This document shows positions 1 to 10,883 of a stretch of 64,000 bases of DNA, piece by piece. The notes below the pieces were generated by a model. It searched no databases and had not been told where the DNA came from. It was given only the letters and a program-made list of their open reading frames with translations. The translations under genes and the position numbers were made by a program. Within the stretch, counting starts at the first letter, position 1; each line of letters begins with the position of its first letter. Source of the DNA: Anaerolineae bacterium (lineage in GTDB: Bacteria > Chloroflexota > Anaerolineae > Aggregatilineales > JAFGMM01); NCBI GenBank assembly GCA_027494055.1, contig JAOSJO010000022.1, forward strand, positions 186,001-250,000, read 5' to 3'.

Positions 1-54
1 GGGCGGATAGAAGTAAGGATCGTGTTTCGTGGTTTTAGCCAAAGGAAGGTAGAC

Positions 55-1271
<1,217 letters not shown>

Positions 1272-1351
1272 CATGAAAGCGCCGGACCGGCGCACGCGGG
1301 CGCGGTCCTGGGCGCACTTTGAAGCAGGGCGGCGTATCGCACGAGTGTGAC

Positions 1352-1487
1352 ACCTCACCCCTGAGTTCCCCATCCACAAAAGTAGGGGCAAGGCATGCCT
1401 TGCCCCTACACACCCATTCTCCGCCAAGACTCAACCCTGTCCGCCCCAGAGCCATTTCATGAAGAGGGGGCCGGGGGTGAGGTGAAA
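1352..1487. repeat. Remnant of MITE family C carrying the GTAGGGGC palindrome
   Basis: No gene is seen in 1272-1560. The segment starts with CCTCACCCCTGAGTTCCCC and ends with a reversed GGGGGTGAGG arm, as in the family C element at 27477-29067. Inside is a 28-base perfect palindrome at 1382-1409 with GTAGGGGC/GCCCCTAC arms, followed by a stretch ending CAACCCTGTCCGCCCC. The same palindrome-plus-tail block recurs inverted at 28862-28937. A further tract at 1472-1540 resembles 21150-21220. Confidence 0.6.
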
Positions 1488-1560
1488 CAGGCCGGACATT
1501 CGCGGGCCACAAGCGCGCCTCCAAGATGGGGGGCGACGCGCTTTCTGATGCAACTTTAAC

Positions 1561-1589
1561 TTGACAAAAACAGGAGTTTGATGTAGGTT
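1561..1589 (+). promoter_or_regulatory. Sigma-70-type promoter of the ferritin gene
   Basis: TTGACA at 1561-1566 is a perfect -35 hexamer. TAGGTT at 1584-1589 follows after 17 bases as a candidate -10. The start codon of the ferritin gene lies 70 bases downstream. Confidence 0.55.
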
Positions 1590-1606
1590 AAATTCGATCA
1601 ACTTAA
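1588..1606 (+). promoter_or_regulatory. 19-bp dyad, candidate metal-regulator operator
   Basis: TTAAATTCGATCAACTTAA is an imperfect inverted repeat that overlaps the -10 of the ferritin promoter. It has the length and TTA...TAA ends of DtxR/IdeR boxes and matches that consensus at about 12 of 19 positions. DtxR-family proteins control ferritins in actinobacteria. The link here is inference from one site. Confidence 0.3.
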
Positions 1607-1659
1607 TCAGAAATCCGCCGTGAGGTGCGACGGATCGCGCAGACAGAAAGGATCCCATC

Positions 1660-2169
1660 ATGCTGAAAGACGCCATGCAGAAGGCTCTGAACGAGCAGAT
1701 CAACGCCGAGCTGCACTCGGCCTACCTCTACCTGTCGGTGTCGGCTTACTTCGAGTCGACCAACCTCAGGGGCTTCGCCAACTGGATGCGCGTGCAGGCC
1801 CAGGAAGAGGTGGACCACGCGATGCGCTTCTACAGCTACGTCAACGACCGGGGCGGCGTGGTCACGCTGACCGCCATCGACGGCCCGGAGACCAAGTGGG
1901 CCTCCCCCCTCGCCGCGTTCGAGGGCGCGCTGGCGCACGAGCGGTACATCAGCGGGCGCATCAATGACCTCGTCGGGCTGGCGCGCAAAGAAAGCGACTA
2001 CGCCACCGAGGAGTTTCTCCAGTGGTTCGTCGCGGAACAGGTCGAGGAAGAGGCAACCGCTGACGAAATCGTGCAGCAGCTCAAGCTGATTGGCGAAAAC
2101 CCGGCGGGGCTGTTCATCATGGACCGCGAGATGGCCGGGCGGCAGCCCGGCGCGGACGCAGCGGCGTAG
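1660..2169 (+). CDS. ftnA: Ferritin
   Basis: Non-haem ferritin of 169 residues, full length for the bacterial FtnA family. It should form a 24-subunit cytoplasmic shell that oxidises Fe(II) and stores Fe(III). Ferroxidase ligands are recognisable: E17 in NAELHSAYLYL, the ARG/TRV-type helix QAQEEVDHAMRFYSYV (E and H ligands), and E-rich helix EEFLQWFVAEQVEEEA. The start is ATG 1660 with AGAAAGGA about 9 bases upstream. The gene stands alone behind its own promoter and a dyad that may respond to iron. Confidence 0.93.
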   Translation: MLKDAMQKALNEQINAELHSAYLYLSVSAYFESTNLRGFANWMRVQAQEEVDHAMRFYSYVNDRGGVVTLTAIDGPETKWASPLAAFEGALAHERYISGRINDLVGLARKESDYATEEFLQWFVAEQVEEEATADEIVQQLKLIGENPAGLFIMDREMAGRQPGADAAA

Positions 2170-2197
2170 CATCCCGCGCGGCGACACATCGCGCTTG

Positions 2198-2346
2198 GTA
2201 TCCATTCACGTTGTCCGCTCGGCATCACGCTATGGTGTGTTTTTCGTAGCCCGACGACTGAAGTCGTCGGCTAATCACAGAAGACGGCAGTAAGAATACG
2301 GATTAGCCCGCGACTTCAGTCGCGGGAACCAAAGGTGAACAGATAC
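2198..2346 (+). mobile_element. MITE family A, copy 1, with 8-bp target duplication
   Basis: A 149-bp non-coding element. It starts GTATCCATTCAC and ends GTGAACAGATAC, giving terminal inverted repeats with 10 of 12 matches. CGCGCTTG directly flanks both sides (2190-2197 and 2347-2354), a perfect 8-bp target duplication. It carries two hairpins, with arms CCGACGAC/GTCGTCGG and CCCGCGAC/GTCGCGGG. Copies are at 24782-25029, 41745-42039 and 59163-59310. Confidence 0.85.
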
Positions 2347-2414
2347 CGCGCTTGAACGTCCAGGGCGGCGAGACGAGGGTCTCGCCGCTTCGCTTTGGTG
2401 GCGCGCTGCGCGCG

Positions 2415-3059
2415 CTACCCTCCCGCAGACCGCGCCAGGATGAAGAGATGCTCCCCCGCGGCGTCGTCGCCCAGGCTGTCGGCCTCCATGCGCGTCCAGA
2501 CGATCTCAAAGCCGGACGCGCGCATGAACGCAACGAACGTCGCCCCGTCGTAATGGCTCCACCACATGCGCACCCCGCAGAAGTCCGGCTCCGTGCCCAC
2601 CCACGCGGTGCGGCCTGCGCTCAACAGCGCATAGCCGCCCGGCTTGAGCATCCGGTGGAAGTTGCGCAGCAGCGCGGGGTGCGCCTCACGCGGGATGTGG
2701 ATTATGGCGAAGTACGACACAACCGCGTCGAAGGTCGCGTCCGGGAAGGCAAGCGTGGTCATATCCTGGCAGACGAGCCACGCCCCCGGCGCGGACCGGC
2801 GCGCGAGCGCGAGCTGCGTCTCCGAAAAGTCCACGCCGACGGTGCGGTAACGGGCGCTGAGGAAGCGCAGCACCGGCGCGCCAGGGCCGCAGCCGGCGTC
2901 AAGCACGCGCGCGCCGCCGGGGAGCCGCGCGGCCAGGTCGCGCAGCAGCGCCACATCCGGCCCGTCCTGGTCGCGGGTCGTCAGGTAGGCGTCGCCCATG
3001 GCGTTGTAGCCGGCCTGCACGATGCGGCGCGCCAACGCCGCGCGGCTGTGCGCGGTCAT
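2415..3059 (-). CDS. Class I SAM-dependent methyltransferase
   Basis: Rossmann-fold methyltransferase of about 214 residues. Motif I is VLDAGCGPG, followed by the acidic loop VGVDFSETQLALA and a post-I block around DATFDAVVSYFAIIHIP; the RMLKPGGYALLS block is typical of the Methyltransf_11/25 group. The ATG at 3059 overlaps the stop of the upstream beta-propeller gene in an ATGA arrangement, which favours it over ATG 3071 and implies translational coupling. Substrate unknown. Confidence 0.85.
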   Translation of the reverse strand: MTAHSRAALARRIVQAGYNAMGDAYLTTRDQDGPDVALLRDLAARLPGGARVLDAGCGPGAPVLRFLSARYRTVGVDFSETQLALARRSAPGAWLVCQDMTTLAFPDATFDAVVSYFAIIHIPREAHPALLRNFHRMLKPGGYALLSAGRTAWVGTEPDFCGVRMWWSHYDGATFVAFMRASGFEIVWTRMEADSLGDDAAGEHLFILARSAGG

Positions 3060-3829
3060 TGTGGCAACCATGCCGGTTCATTCACTGTGACGTGTCTGGC
3101 GTTGGTAAACGTGAGGCGACGCAGGCCCGTCCCGTCTGCGGCAATGATGTAAATCTCGCCATTGGGCGCTTCGTGGTTGGACATGAACGCGATGAGGTTG
3201 CCATCCGGCGACCAGGCGGGGGAGTAGCCAAAAGCCTCAGCCGTCAGGAGACGGCGCTCGTGGGTTTCCACGTTCATGATATGCAGCCGGTTGTAGCCGT
3301 CCTGCGCCGACGTGAAGACCAGCCACGCGCCGTCCGGGGACCATGCAGGACCGTCGTCGCGAAAGGCGTTATCGGTCAACTGCTCGGTTGCACCTGTGGT
3401 CACATCCATCAGGTAAAGCTCGTGCTCCTGAAAAGACTCCCCCGCCGCAAACGCCAGCCGGCCGCCGTCCGGTGACCATGACAACGTGGGGTATGCGACG
3501 CTGAACTCGCCCAGCGCCCGGCGCTTCCAGGTTGTCAGGTCAAGGATGGCGAGTTCCATCTTGCCCGATGCTACCCTGGACCACTGAGCGACAGCGCTTC
3601 CGTCAGGAGAAGCGGCGCGCCGGTTGTTGTAAGGGTTGCCGCTTCCGACCAGCTTATCCTCCCCCGTGCACAGGTCGATCATTCGGGCGTATCCGTTGCT
3701 TGAATACATCAGGCGCGCCGTGTCACAGGGTGAGGGTCTCAACCATATCGCCACAACAATATAGAGAATCAGGCCTGCATTCACCAGTGCGAGCAACACA
3801 ACGCCCCACCGGCGCACAATATGCAACAT
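3056..3829 (-). CDS. Membrane-anchored TolB-like beta-propeller protein
   Basis: 257 residues. The N-terminus RRWGVVLLALVNAGLILYIVVAIWL is one membrane anchor; no signal-cleavage site is evident. The rest is a chain of PD40/WD40-like repeats with the SPDG signature (LSWSPDGGRLAFAA, PAWSPDGAWLVFTS, PAWSPDGNLIAFMS, IAADGTGLRRLT). Such domains sit outside the membrane and bind partners. It is upstream of and coupled to the methyltransferase. Function unknown. Confidence 0.8.
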   Translation of the reverse strand: MLHIVRRWGVVLLALVNAGLILYIVVAIWLRPSPCDTARLMYSSNGYARMIDLCTGEDKLVGSGNPYNNRRAASPDGSAVAQWSRVASGKMELAILDLTTWKRRALGEFSVAYPTLSWSPDGGRLAFAAGESFQEHELYLMDVTTGATEQLTDNAFRDDGPAWSPDGAWLVFTSAQDGYNRLHIMNVETHERRLLTAEAFGYSPAWSPDGNLIAFMSNHEAPNGEIYIIAADGTGLRRLTFTNARHVTVNEPAWLPQ

Positions 3830-3956
3830 GGTCGAACCTCCACGTCTGCGACCGGGCAGGGCGATTATAACATCCCGGCGGCGCAGGTCAGGCGCATCGC
3901 CTGGCGCGCGCGCCGCCGCGCTTGTGCTCGATGCCGGCCTGCGCTACAGTGGGCGT

Positions 3957-4575
3957 ATGGCAGCGCTCACGAAGCTCCCTGACGGCTACACAGAAACGCA
4001 GCGCTTCTCCTTCGAGTCAGGGCGGCTGCTTTTTCTGGCTCAACATCGCGGCGCTGGTCCCTGTGGCCCTGTTCGGCGCGGCGATGCTTGCGCTGTCGGC
4101 GTGGTACCTCTCCATCGGCGCGCCCCTGGCGCTCCCCTTTCTGGATCGCCGCCTGCTCCCGCCCGGCTTTGACCTCCCGGCGCTCATCGCGCTCCTGGTG
4201 TTGCTGGTGCTGCCGCTGCACGAACTGTGTCACGGGCTGGCGTTCCGTTTGCTGGGCGTGGGGCGGGTGCGCTACGGGATCAAGCTCAGTCGGCTCGTGC
4301 TCTACGCCGCGCCCGCCGGCGAGGCGTACTTCCGCCGGGATGCGTTCATCGCGGCCACGCTCGCGCCGCTGGCGGCCATCACGCTGCTGGGGGCCGCCGG
4401 CCTGTTGCTCTCGCCGCCGGGCCTGCACCTCTTCTGGGCGCTGGCGGTCGCGCTCAATGCGGGCGGCGCGGTCGGCGACATGGCGGCGGTCGCGCTGGTG
4501 CGCCGCTATCCCCCGTCCACCCTGGTACGCGACTTCGGCACGGCATTCGCGGTCTACAGGATCGAACAGGCTTGA
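3957..4575 (+). CDS. DUF3267 integral-membrane zincin (one frameshift)
   Basis: Putative membrane zinc metalloprotease of the DUF3267 family. The HExxH signature is HELCH in LPLHELCHGLAFRLLG, between hydrophobic segments (VALFGAAMLALSAWYLSI, ALIALLVLLVLPL, and two near the C-terminus). The real start is ATG 3957 (MAALTKLPDGYTETQRFSFESG). The frame then breaks in the T5 run at 4030-4034, and dropping one T joins it to FWLNIAALVPVALFG. Members have about 180-210 residues, so the reconstructed gene is complete. Substrate unknown. Confidence 0.75.
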
Positions 4576-5142
4576 AATGGCGGGCTTCTGCTATATCGCA
4601 TCCGCGAGGCGTTGCCCCTGCTGGTGATCGACTTCTGGAACGACGCGCCGCTCGCGGGGGGCTGCATCGCGGGCGGGCGCGAGTACTTCCACATCAACAA
4701 CAAAGGCGACGTGGAACCGTGCATCTTCACCCACTTCGCCACCGACAACGCTAAAACGAAAAGCCTGCGCGCGTGCCTGCAATCTGACTTCTTCAGGGCG
4801 ATACGCGCGCGCCAACCTTTCAATGAAAACCTGCTGATGCCCTGCATGTTGATCGACAACCCGTGGGTCTTCCGCGAGATCCACGCGCAGTGCAACCCCT
4901 ACCCCACCCACGCCGGCGCGGAGTCGTTGGTGGGTGCGCTCGCGCCGGGCCTGGACGCCTACGCCGGCCACCTGGCCGAGATGATGGCGCCGGCCTGGCA
5001 GGAGGACTGGATCGCGCAGGGGCGCGTGTGGCCCTTCACGCCAGAGCCGGACGCGGCAGACGCCGCCGGCGGCGCAGCGCGCCCGCGCGCGGCGGAGCGG
5101 GCCTCGGATCCGCTCCAGCGTAGCGCCGGGCGGTCACGGTAG
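4576..5142 (+). pseudogene. C-terminal remnant of a radical SAM protein
   Basis: The frame directly after the DUF3267 stop reads LLLYRIREALPLLVIDFWND, then APLAGGCIAGGREYFHINNK and GDVEPCIFTHFATDN with later cysteines (LMPCML, AQCNPYP). This is the C-terminal half of a radical SAM enzyme with a SPASM-like cysteine region. The N-terminal domain with the CxxxCxxC cluster is absent, and no start codon or RBS is present at the junction near 4575. It is either a deletion remnant or a misassembly junction. The tail after FTPEPDAADAAGG is low complexity. Confidence 0.6.
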
Positions 5143-5257
5143 GGCCTGTGATCGCGCAACGCCGTCAACCGGGGGCGCTGCATCGCGCCCCCGGCGCGTG
5201 TATCCCTGCGCCACGGCGACGGGATGAACACCATGCGCAGACAGGGCCTTTCATCCG

Positions 5258-5286
5258 TTGTATCGTCCTACCTTGCGTGCTAGACT
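5258..5286 (+). promoter_or_regulatory. Candidate promoter of glyA-gcvT
   Basis: TTGTAT at 5258-5263 and TAGACT at 5281-5286 with a 17-base spacer, 69 bases before the start codon. Matches to consensus are moderate. Confidence 0.35.
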
Positions 5287-5354
5287 GAGAGCACGACACG
5301 ACCAAAGACCACGATCACCCATTTTTTCACCCGTGCTGAAGGAGCAACGCAAAA

Positions 5355-8300
5355 ATGGCCGACGATTTTCTCTTTCGCGGCGCGCTCGCCGAGCTTGACC
5401 CTGCCGTCGCTGAATTGATCGATCACGAGGCCGAGCGCCAGGTCCGGCGTCTGATCCTGATCCCGTCAGAGAGCCTCGCCTCCGCCGCCGTGCGCGAGGC
5501 CGCCGGCTCGGTGCTGACCAACCTCTACGCCGAAGGCTACCCCGCCGAGGATACCCGCACGTTGAGCGAGAACCAGGCGCTCGATTACGAGTGGATGCTC
5601 GCCAATTATCGCCGCTACGCCGACCTGCGCTATTACAAGGGCGTGGAGTACGCGGACATCCTCGAAGCGCTCGCGCGGCGGCGCGGCGCGGCGCTTTTCG
5701 CCGCCAACGGCCTCAGCGCCGACGACCTCTACGTCAACGTCCAGCCGCTCTCCGGCGCGCCCGCCAACACCGCCGTGTACGAGGCGCTCCTGAACCACGG
5801 CGACACCGTCATGGGCCTGGACCTCAAGCACGGCGGGCACCTGACGCATGGCTCGCCGGTCAACCGGTCGGGGAAGACGTACAACATCGTCAGCTACGCA
5901 GTTGACCCGGAAACCGACGTTCTCGACTACGACGCCATCATGAAGCTGGCGCGCGAACACCGCCCGCGCATGATAATCGGCGGCTTCACGTCCTACCCCT
6001 GGGCGGCGGATTGGGCCAGGTTCCGCGAGATTGCCGACACGGTCGGCGCTTACCTGCTCGCCGACATCTCGCACGTGGCCGGGCTGGTGGCCGCCGGGGC
6101 GTACCCCAACCCCATCGGCGTCGCCGACGTGGTGACGTTCACCACGCACAAGACGCTTGCCGGGCCGCGCGCGGCGTGCATCATCACGCACCGCAAGGAC
6201 CTGCACAAGCCGATCGACCGCGCGGTCTTTCCTGGCGAGCAGGGCGGCCCGCACATGAACGACATCGCCGGCATTGCGGTGGCGTTCCACCTCGCCCGCA
6301 CCGAGCAGTTCCGCAAGTTGCAGCACCAGACGGTGAAGAACGCCAAACGGCTCGCCGCGCAGCTTGCCGCGCACGGGTTCCGCATCCCGCACGGCGGCAC
6401 CGACACCCACCTGCTGCTCGTGGACTGTAAATCGGTCACCGGCCCGGACGGCACGCCGCTCTCCGGCGACATGGCCGCGCGCATCCTCGACCTGGCCGGC
6501 ATCGTCGTCAACCGCAACACGATCCCTGGCGACACGTCGGCGGCGCGCCCGACCGGGATCCGCCTCGGCACGCCGTGGGTCACGCAGCGCGGGTTCGGCG
6601 AGGCGGAGATCGACCAGCTTGCCGAGGCCATTGCCGACGTGCTCCACGCCTGCACGCCCTTCAGCTATGCCGGCGCCGGCGCACGCGACCAGTGGCGCGC
6701 CAAGGTCGATTTCGACGTGCTGCAACAGGTCAAGCTCCGCGTGCGCGAGCTGGCGGCGAAGGCCAGCGCCGACATCGAAGTGGGCCACGCCGGCTACCCG
6801 CAACAACTACTACATCGAGACCAACGACGACCGCTGGGCCACGCTGGAGATCGCCGGCCCCGACGCCGCCGAGTTCCTCAACCTGGCGCTCACGAGCAAG
6901 GTGTTCGAACTCAAGGAGGGCCAGAGCCAGCCCACGTGGGTGCTTGCGCCAGACGGCGCGCCACTCACACGCTGCATCCTCACCCGCCGCCCGGAGCGCT
7001 CCCGGCGCGGCTACCCCGTCTACCACCTGCACGTCGAGCAGCACATCGAGCGCGTGGCGGCGTGGCTGCGCGACCTCTCCGACGGGTTCGTGGGCTTCGA
7101 CCCGACCGACATCTACGCCAAGCTGCCCGGCCCGGTCGTGATCCGCGCGCTGACCGAGGTCCCCGACATCGCGCAGACCGGGGTGGACATCGATGACGAC
7201 TGGCGCGCCGACGCGACCGGCTTCAGCCCCGGCAAGGTGTACTACATCGGCGTCAACGGGCCGGAGGACCCCACCCCCGCCGACAAGGCCAAGCCCTTCT
7301 TCACCTGGGAAGCGCCAGAGGACGCGCCGCTGCAACAGACCACGCTCAACGCGCTGCACCGCGAGCTGGGCGCGAAGATGGTGCCCTTCGCCGGGTGGGA
7401 CATGCCCGTGTGGTACGAGGGCGTGAGCCAGGAACACGCCGCCGTCCGCAATGGCGCGGGCATCTTCGACGTGTCGCACATGGGCGTGTTTGAGGTGAGC
7501 GGCCCCAGCGCGGAGCTGTTCCTCAACAGCGTGACCACCAACGACCTCGCCGCGCTCGACGTGGGCATGGCGCACTACAGCTACCTGCTCGGCCTCGACG
7601 GCATCCCGCTCGACGACATCTTCATCTACCGGCTGGCGACCGACCAGTTCATGGTGGTGGTCAACGCCGCGAACAACGACAAAGACTGGGCGTGGCTCAC
7701 CGGCGTGAGCGCGGGGCGCTACGCGGTGAGCGAGGCGCGGCCCTACGCCGCCGTGCCCGGTCGCGAGTTCATGACGCTGCGCGACCTGCGCGATCCCGCC
7801 GTCGGCGACGAGATGCGCGTGGACATCGCGCTCCAGGGGCCGAAGAGCCGCGACGTGCTCCTCAGCCTGGCCGGCGACAAAGCGGAGAAGGAGCGCATCG
7901 CCAAATTGCCGTGGGCCGGCGTGGGGCGCGCCCGACTCGGTGAGTACGACCTGGTGGTGGCGCGGACCGGCTACACCGGCGAGCGCGTGGCCTTTGAGCT
8001 GTTCGTGCACCCGGAGAAAGCCCCGGCGCTGTTCAAAGAGCTGGTCGAGCACGGCGCGACACCCTGCGGCCTCGCGGCGCGCGACAGCACGCGCACCGAG
8101 GCCGGCCTGCCGCTCTACGGGCACGAGCTGGCCGGCCCGCTCGGCCTCGCCCCTGGGGACGCGGGCTTTGCGAGCTACGTCAAGATGTGGAAGCCGTTCT
8201 TCCCCGGCAAGCGCGCCTTCGCCGCGCGCGAGGCAAAGCGCGACAGCGTGGTGACGCGCTTCCGCATGGACGAGAAGGGCGTGCGGATGCCGGCGCTCGG

Positions 8301-8556
8301 CGACCCGGTGGTGGACCGGCGCGGGCGTGTGGTGGGTGTGGTGACCTCGTGCGCCATCGACTCGGAGGGCTACCTGCTGGGGCAAGCGTACCTCAAGCTG
8401 GATCACGCCGAGGAGGGCACGCCTATCGGCGTCTTCCAGACGGGCGGCTCCGCAAAGCTGAAGCCGCCGAAGGATGAGGCGCTCGGCGTGGGCGCGCGCG
8501 TGCCCGTGCCCTCGCCCGCGACCGTCCAGAGCCGCTTCCCGAAGCGGCGGAAGTAG
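5355..8556 (+). CDS. glyA-gcvT: Serine hydroxymethyltransferase / GcvT aminomethyltransferase fusion (one frameshift)
   Basis: One protein of about 1,066 residues once a single-base shift at CCC 6797-6799 is corrected. Residues 1-475 are SHMT: serine + THF gives glycine + methylene-THF. The PLP lysine is K266 in [12 protein letters not shown], and IPSES, GPHMND and the C-terminal helices are present. Residues about 480-650 form a degenerate GcvT-like segment ([20 protein letters not shown]). From about 660 to the end is a full GcvT T-protein ([42 protein letters not shown]), which moves the aminomethyl group of glycine cleavage to THF. ATG 5355 has AAGGAG upstream. No stop or start separates the two halves in the corrected frame. 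Confidence 0.85.
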
Positions 8557-8615
8557 CGCGACCGGAAGCCTCGGTCGCGGCACGACCCGCCGCCTGATCG
8601 CGCATCACCGACGAA

Positions 8616-8657
8616 GGCGCTCCCTGCGTGCGCTCCGACGCAGGGGGCGCTCTTTTT
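8616..8657 (+). terminator. Rho-independent terminator after glyA-gcvT
   Basis: Stem GGCGCTCCCTGCGT / ACGCAGGGGGCGCT with an 8-base loop, followed by CTTTTT. A smaller hairpin (GCGACCG/CGGTCGC) lies at 8558-8578. Confidence 0.85.
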
Positions 8658-8814
8658 GCCCCATTTCACGACAAAACCAATCCAAATTCACCGTGGGCGC
8701 GTATCTTCTATTGGATAGCGCCAGTCGTGGCGGTCCGCGCAGCGGCGCGCCGCGCTCTGGCACGGTTTACCCGAATCAGCGCAACACATCGAATTCCACA
8801 GGAGGAGTAAGAAC

Positions 8815-10467
8815 ATGCAACGCGCTACCCGCTCTCTGTCCGTGATTGTCTCACTGCTCATCTTAGGGGCGCTGCTGGCGCTCCCGGCCGGCGCTCAGGA
8901 GATGATGGGCGCGCCCTCGGTCGCGGCGGCCGACCAGTTGTCGCTGGACGGCACGGTCACCATCGCCAGCGCGTACAGCGAAGGCCCCGGCTTCATCGTC
9001 ATCCACATCGATAACGGCAGCGGCGGCCCCGGCCCGGTCATTGGCTTCGCGCCGCTCGCCACGGGCTGGAACTACAACGTCCGGGTCGCCATCGACACGC
9101 GCGCAGCGACGCCCACGCTCTTCGCCATGCTCCACACCGACACGGGTGAGGTCGGCGTGTACGAGTTCGGCGCGGTGGAGGGCGCAGACGGCCCCGTGAT
9201 CGTGGACGGGAGTCCCGTCACCCCGCCGTTCAACGTGCAGATTGTCCACGCGCTGGACCAGTTCGTGTCCGGGAACCAGGTAGCAATTGACTCGATCACG
9301 ACCGACGCGCCCGGCTGGATCGTGATCCACGCCGACGGCGGCGGCCGGCCCGGCCCGGTGCTCGGCCAGACGTTCGTCGAGGCGGGGACGACCACCGACG
9401 TGGTTGTGGACCTGAGCGACGCGGCAACCGACGTGCTCTGGCCCATGCTGCACCGCGACACCGGCGAGGCCGGCGTGTATGAGTTCGGCGCGGTCGAGGG
9501 CGCGGACGGCCCGGTCAACATTGACGGGCGGGTGGCCGTGCTGCCCATCTGGACCGTGCCGCACATCCGCGTGGCCGACCAGGTGGTGACCGATACGCTT
9601 GTCGCCGACTCGGTGCTCTCCAGCGGCCCCGGCTTCCTCGTCGTCCACCAGGACGCGGACGGTCGCCCCGGCCCCGTGATCGGAGTCGCCCCGGTTGAAG
9701 ATGGCCTCAACACCGGCGTGGCCGTCCCGGTCGCTGCGGACTCCCTCACCGGCGTGGTCTGGCCCATGCTGCACGTCAACGACAGCGACGTGAACGCCTA
9801 CGAGTTCGGCGAGGTGGAAGGCGCGGACGCGCCCGTGCGCGTCGGCGACGCGGTGGTGATGCTCCCGGTCAACGCCGCGCCGGCGCTGGTCATGGCGGAC
9901 CAGCCGCTGACTGAAGCAGACGGTGCATTCTACATCCAGATCGAGAAGGCGCTGATCGACGCGCCCGGCTGGCTGGTCATCCACAGTGGCGCCGACGGCG
10001 CGCCCGGTCCGGTGATCGCCTACACGCCGCTGCACGCCGGCCTGAATCTGAATGTCAGCGTCGCGGTCGATCCCATGGAGGCGGGCGCGCAGGTCTTCCC
10101 GATGCTGCACTACGACACTGGCGAGGCGGGTGTCTATGAGTTCGGCGCGGTGGAGGGCGCCGACGCGCCGGTGGTAGCGGGCGGCGGCCCGGTCGTCGGC
10201 CCGCTCAACATCCTCAGCGCCGAAGGTGAGGAAGGCAGCATGGGCGAGAGTGAAGAAGGCAGCATGGGTGAGGGTGAAGAAGCCATGCTCGACGGCGCGG
10301 CGCTGGTCGCCGAACGCTGTACGGTCTGCCACACGGCAGAACGGATCGACAACGCGAGCAAGGACGCCGCCGGCTGGACCGCGACCGTTGACCAGATGAT
10401 CGGCAACGGCGCGCAGCTCGACGACGCCGAGCGGGCGGCTGTGATCGAGTACCTCGCCAGCCGCTAA
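8815..10467 (+). CDS. Secreted four-repeat DUF7282 protein with C-terminal cytochrome c domain
   Basis: 550 residues. Signal peptide 1-27 ([15 protein letters not shown]). Then come four tandem domains of about 105 residues, each with PGFxVIHxDxxGxPGPVIG, a PMLHxDTGE motif and (V/A)YEFGxVEGADxPV (near residues 113, 219, 325 and 439). This matches the DUF7282 domain known from archaeal and bacterial surface proteins. An acidic Gly/Ser/Met linker repeats EEGSMGE. The last 60 residues hold one haem c site, CTVCH at 502-506, in a short cytochrome-c fold. AGGAGGAG is 8 bases before ATG 8815, and it is a single gene between two terminators. A role in extracellular electron transfer or copper/haem sensing is a guess only. 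Confidence 0.8.
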   Translation: MQRATRSLSVIVSLLILGALLALPAGAQEMMGAPSVAAADQLSLDGTVTIASAYSEGPGFIVIHIDNGSGGPGPVIGFAPLATGWNYNVRVAIDTRAATPTLFAMLHTDTGEVGVYEFGAVEGADGPVIVDGSPVTPPFNVQIVHALDQFVSGNQVAIDSITTDAPGWIVIHADGGGRPGPVLGQTFVEAGTTTDVVVDLSDAATDVLWPMLHRDTGEAGVYEFGAVEGADGPVNIDGRVAVLPIWTVPHIRVADQVVTDTLVADSVLSSGPGFLVVHQDADGRPGPVIGVAPVEDGLNTGVAVPVAADSLTGVVWPMLHVNDSDVNAYEFGEVEGADAPVRVGDAVVMLPVNAAPALVMADQPLTEADGAFYIQIEKALIDAPGWLVIHSGADGAPGPVIAYTPLHAGLNLNVSVAVDPMEAGAQVFPMLHYDTGEAGVYEFGAVEGADAPVVAGGGPVVGPLNILSAEGEEGSMGESEEGSMGEGEEAMLDGAALVAERCTVCHTAERIDNASKDAAGWTATVDQMIGNGAQLDDAERAAVIEYLASR

Positions 10468-10499
10468 CCCGTATCGCGCATTACCAGCTTCCCCCTGAG

Positions 10500-10541
10500 C
10501 CAGGAGCGGGCGGTCTCATCCCCCGCTCCTGGCGTTGTTAC
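10500..10541 (+). terminator. Rho-independent terminator of the DUF7282 gene
   Basis: Perfect 11-bp stem CCAGGAGCGGG / CCCGCTCCTGG with an 11-base loop, followed by CGTTGTT. Confidence 0.75.
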
Positions 10542-10584
10542 ACCGCCGGTGCGCCCGGCTGCTTCACAGAGCGGGGTCGCCGCC

Positions 10585-10790
10585 GCAGGGCTTCTGCAAA
10601 GTCGGTGGGCTATGTTAGTATATGGCTCTGTTCCTGCTTCCCCTCACCCCTAAATCCCCTCTCCCACAAGGGGAGAAGGGACTTCACCGCGCTCAATTCC
10701 CCTCGCCCCACTGTGGGAGAGGGGGATGCCGACCGAAGGTCGGCGGGGGTGAGGGGGAGACAGCCGCGAGGGACTTTGCAAAGTCCCTGC
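10585..10790 (+). mobile_element. MITE family C, copy 1 (206 bp)
   Basis: Starts GCAGGGCTTCTGCAAAG and ends CTTTGCAAAGTCCCTGC, which are inverted repeats with 14 of 17 matches. GCCGCC flanks both sides as a possible 6-bp target duplication. The interior is a set of nested C-rich/G-rich arms (CCCCTCACCCCTAAATCCCC and GGGGGTGAGGGG). It fills most of the gap before the M16 genes; no gene is seen in it. Confidence 0.7.
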
Positions 10791-10883
10791 GCCGCCGCGC
10801 AGGTGTGGGGATTCCGCGCGCAGGATGGTAAACTACGCCGGGATTTTCACTTTCATCATTCTAGGGATTTGAGGGTCGTGCGG

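Noticed and set aside
2205..2290. CRISPR-like repeats from the CGACGACTGAAGTCGTCGG hairpins
   Set aside because: Copies are dispersed, not tandem, and belong to transposable elements with target duplications.
5466..8583. Long minus-strand ORFs opposite glyA-gcvT (446 and 617 codons)
   Set aside because: Arg/Val/His-rich composition typical of antisense frames in GC-rich genes; no homology, RBS or promoter.
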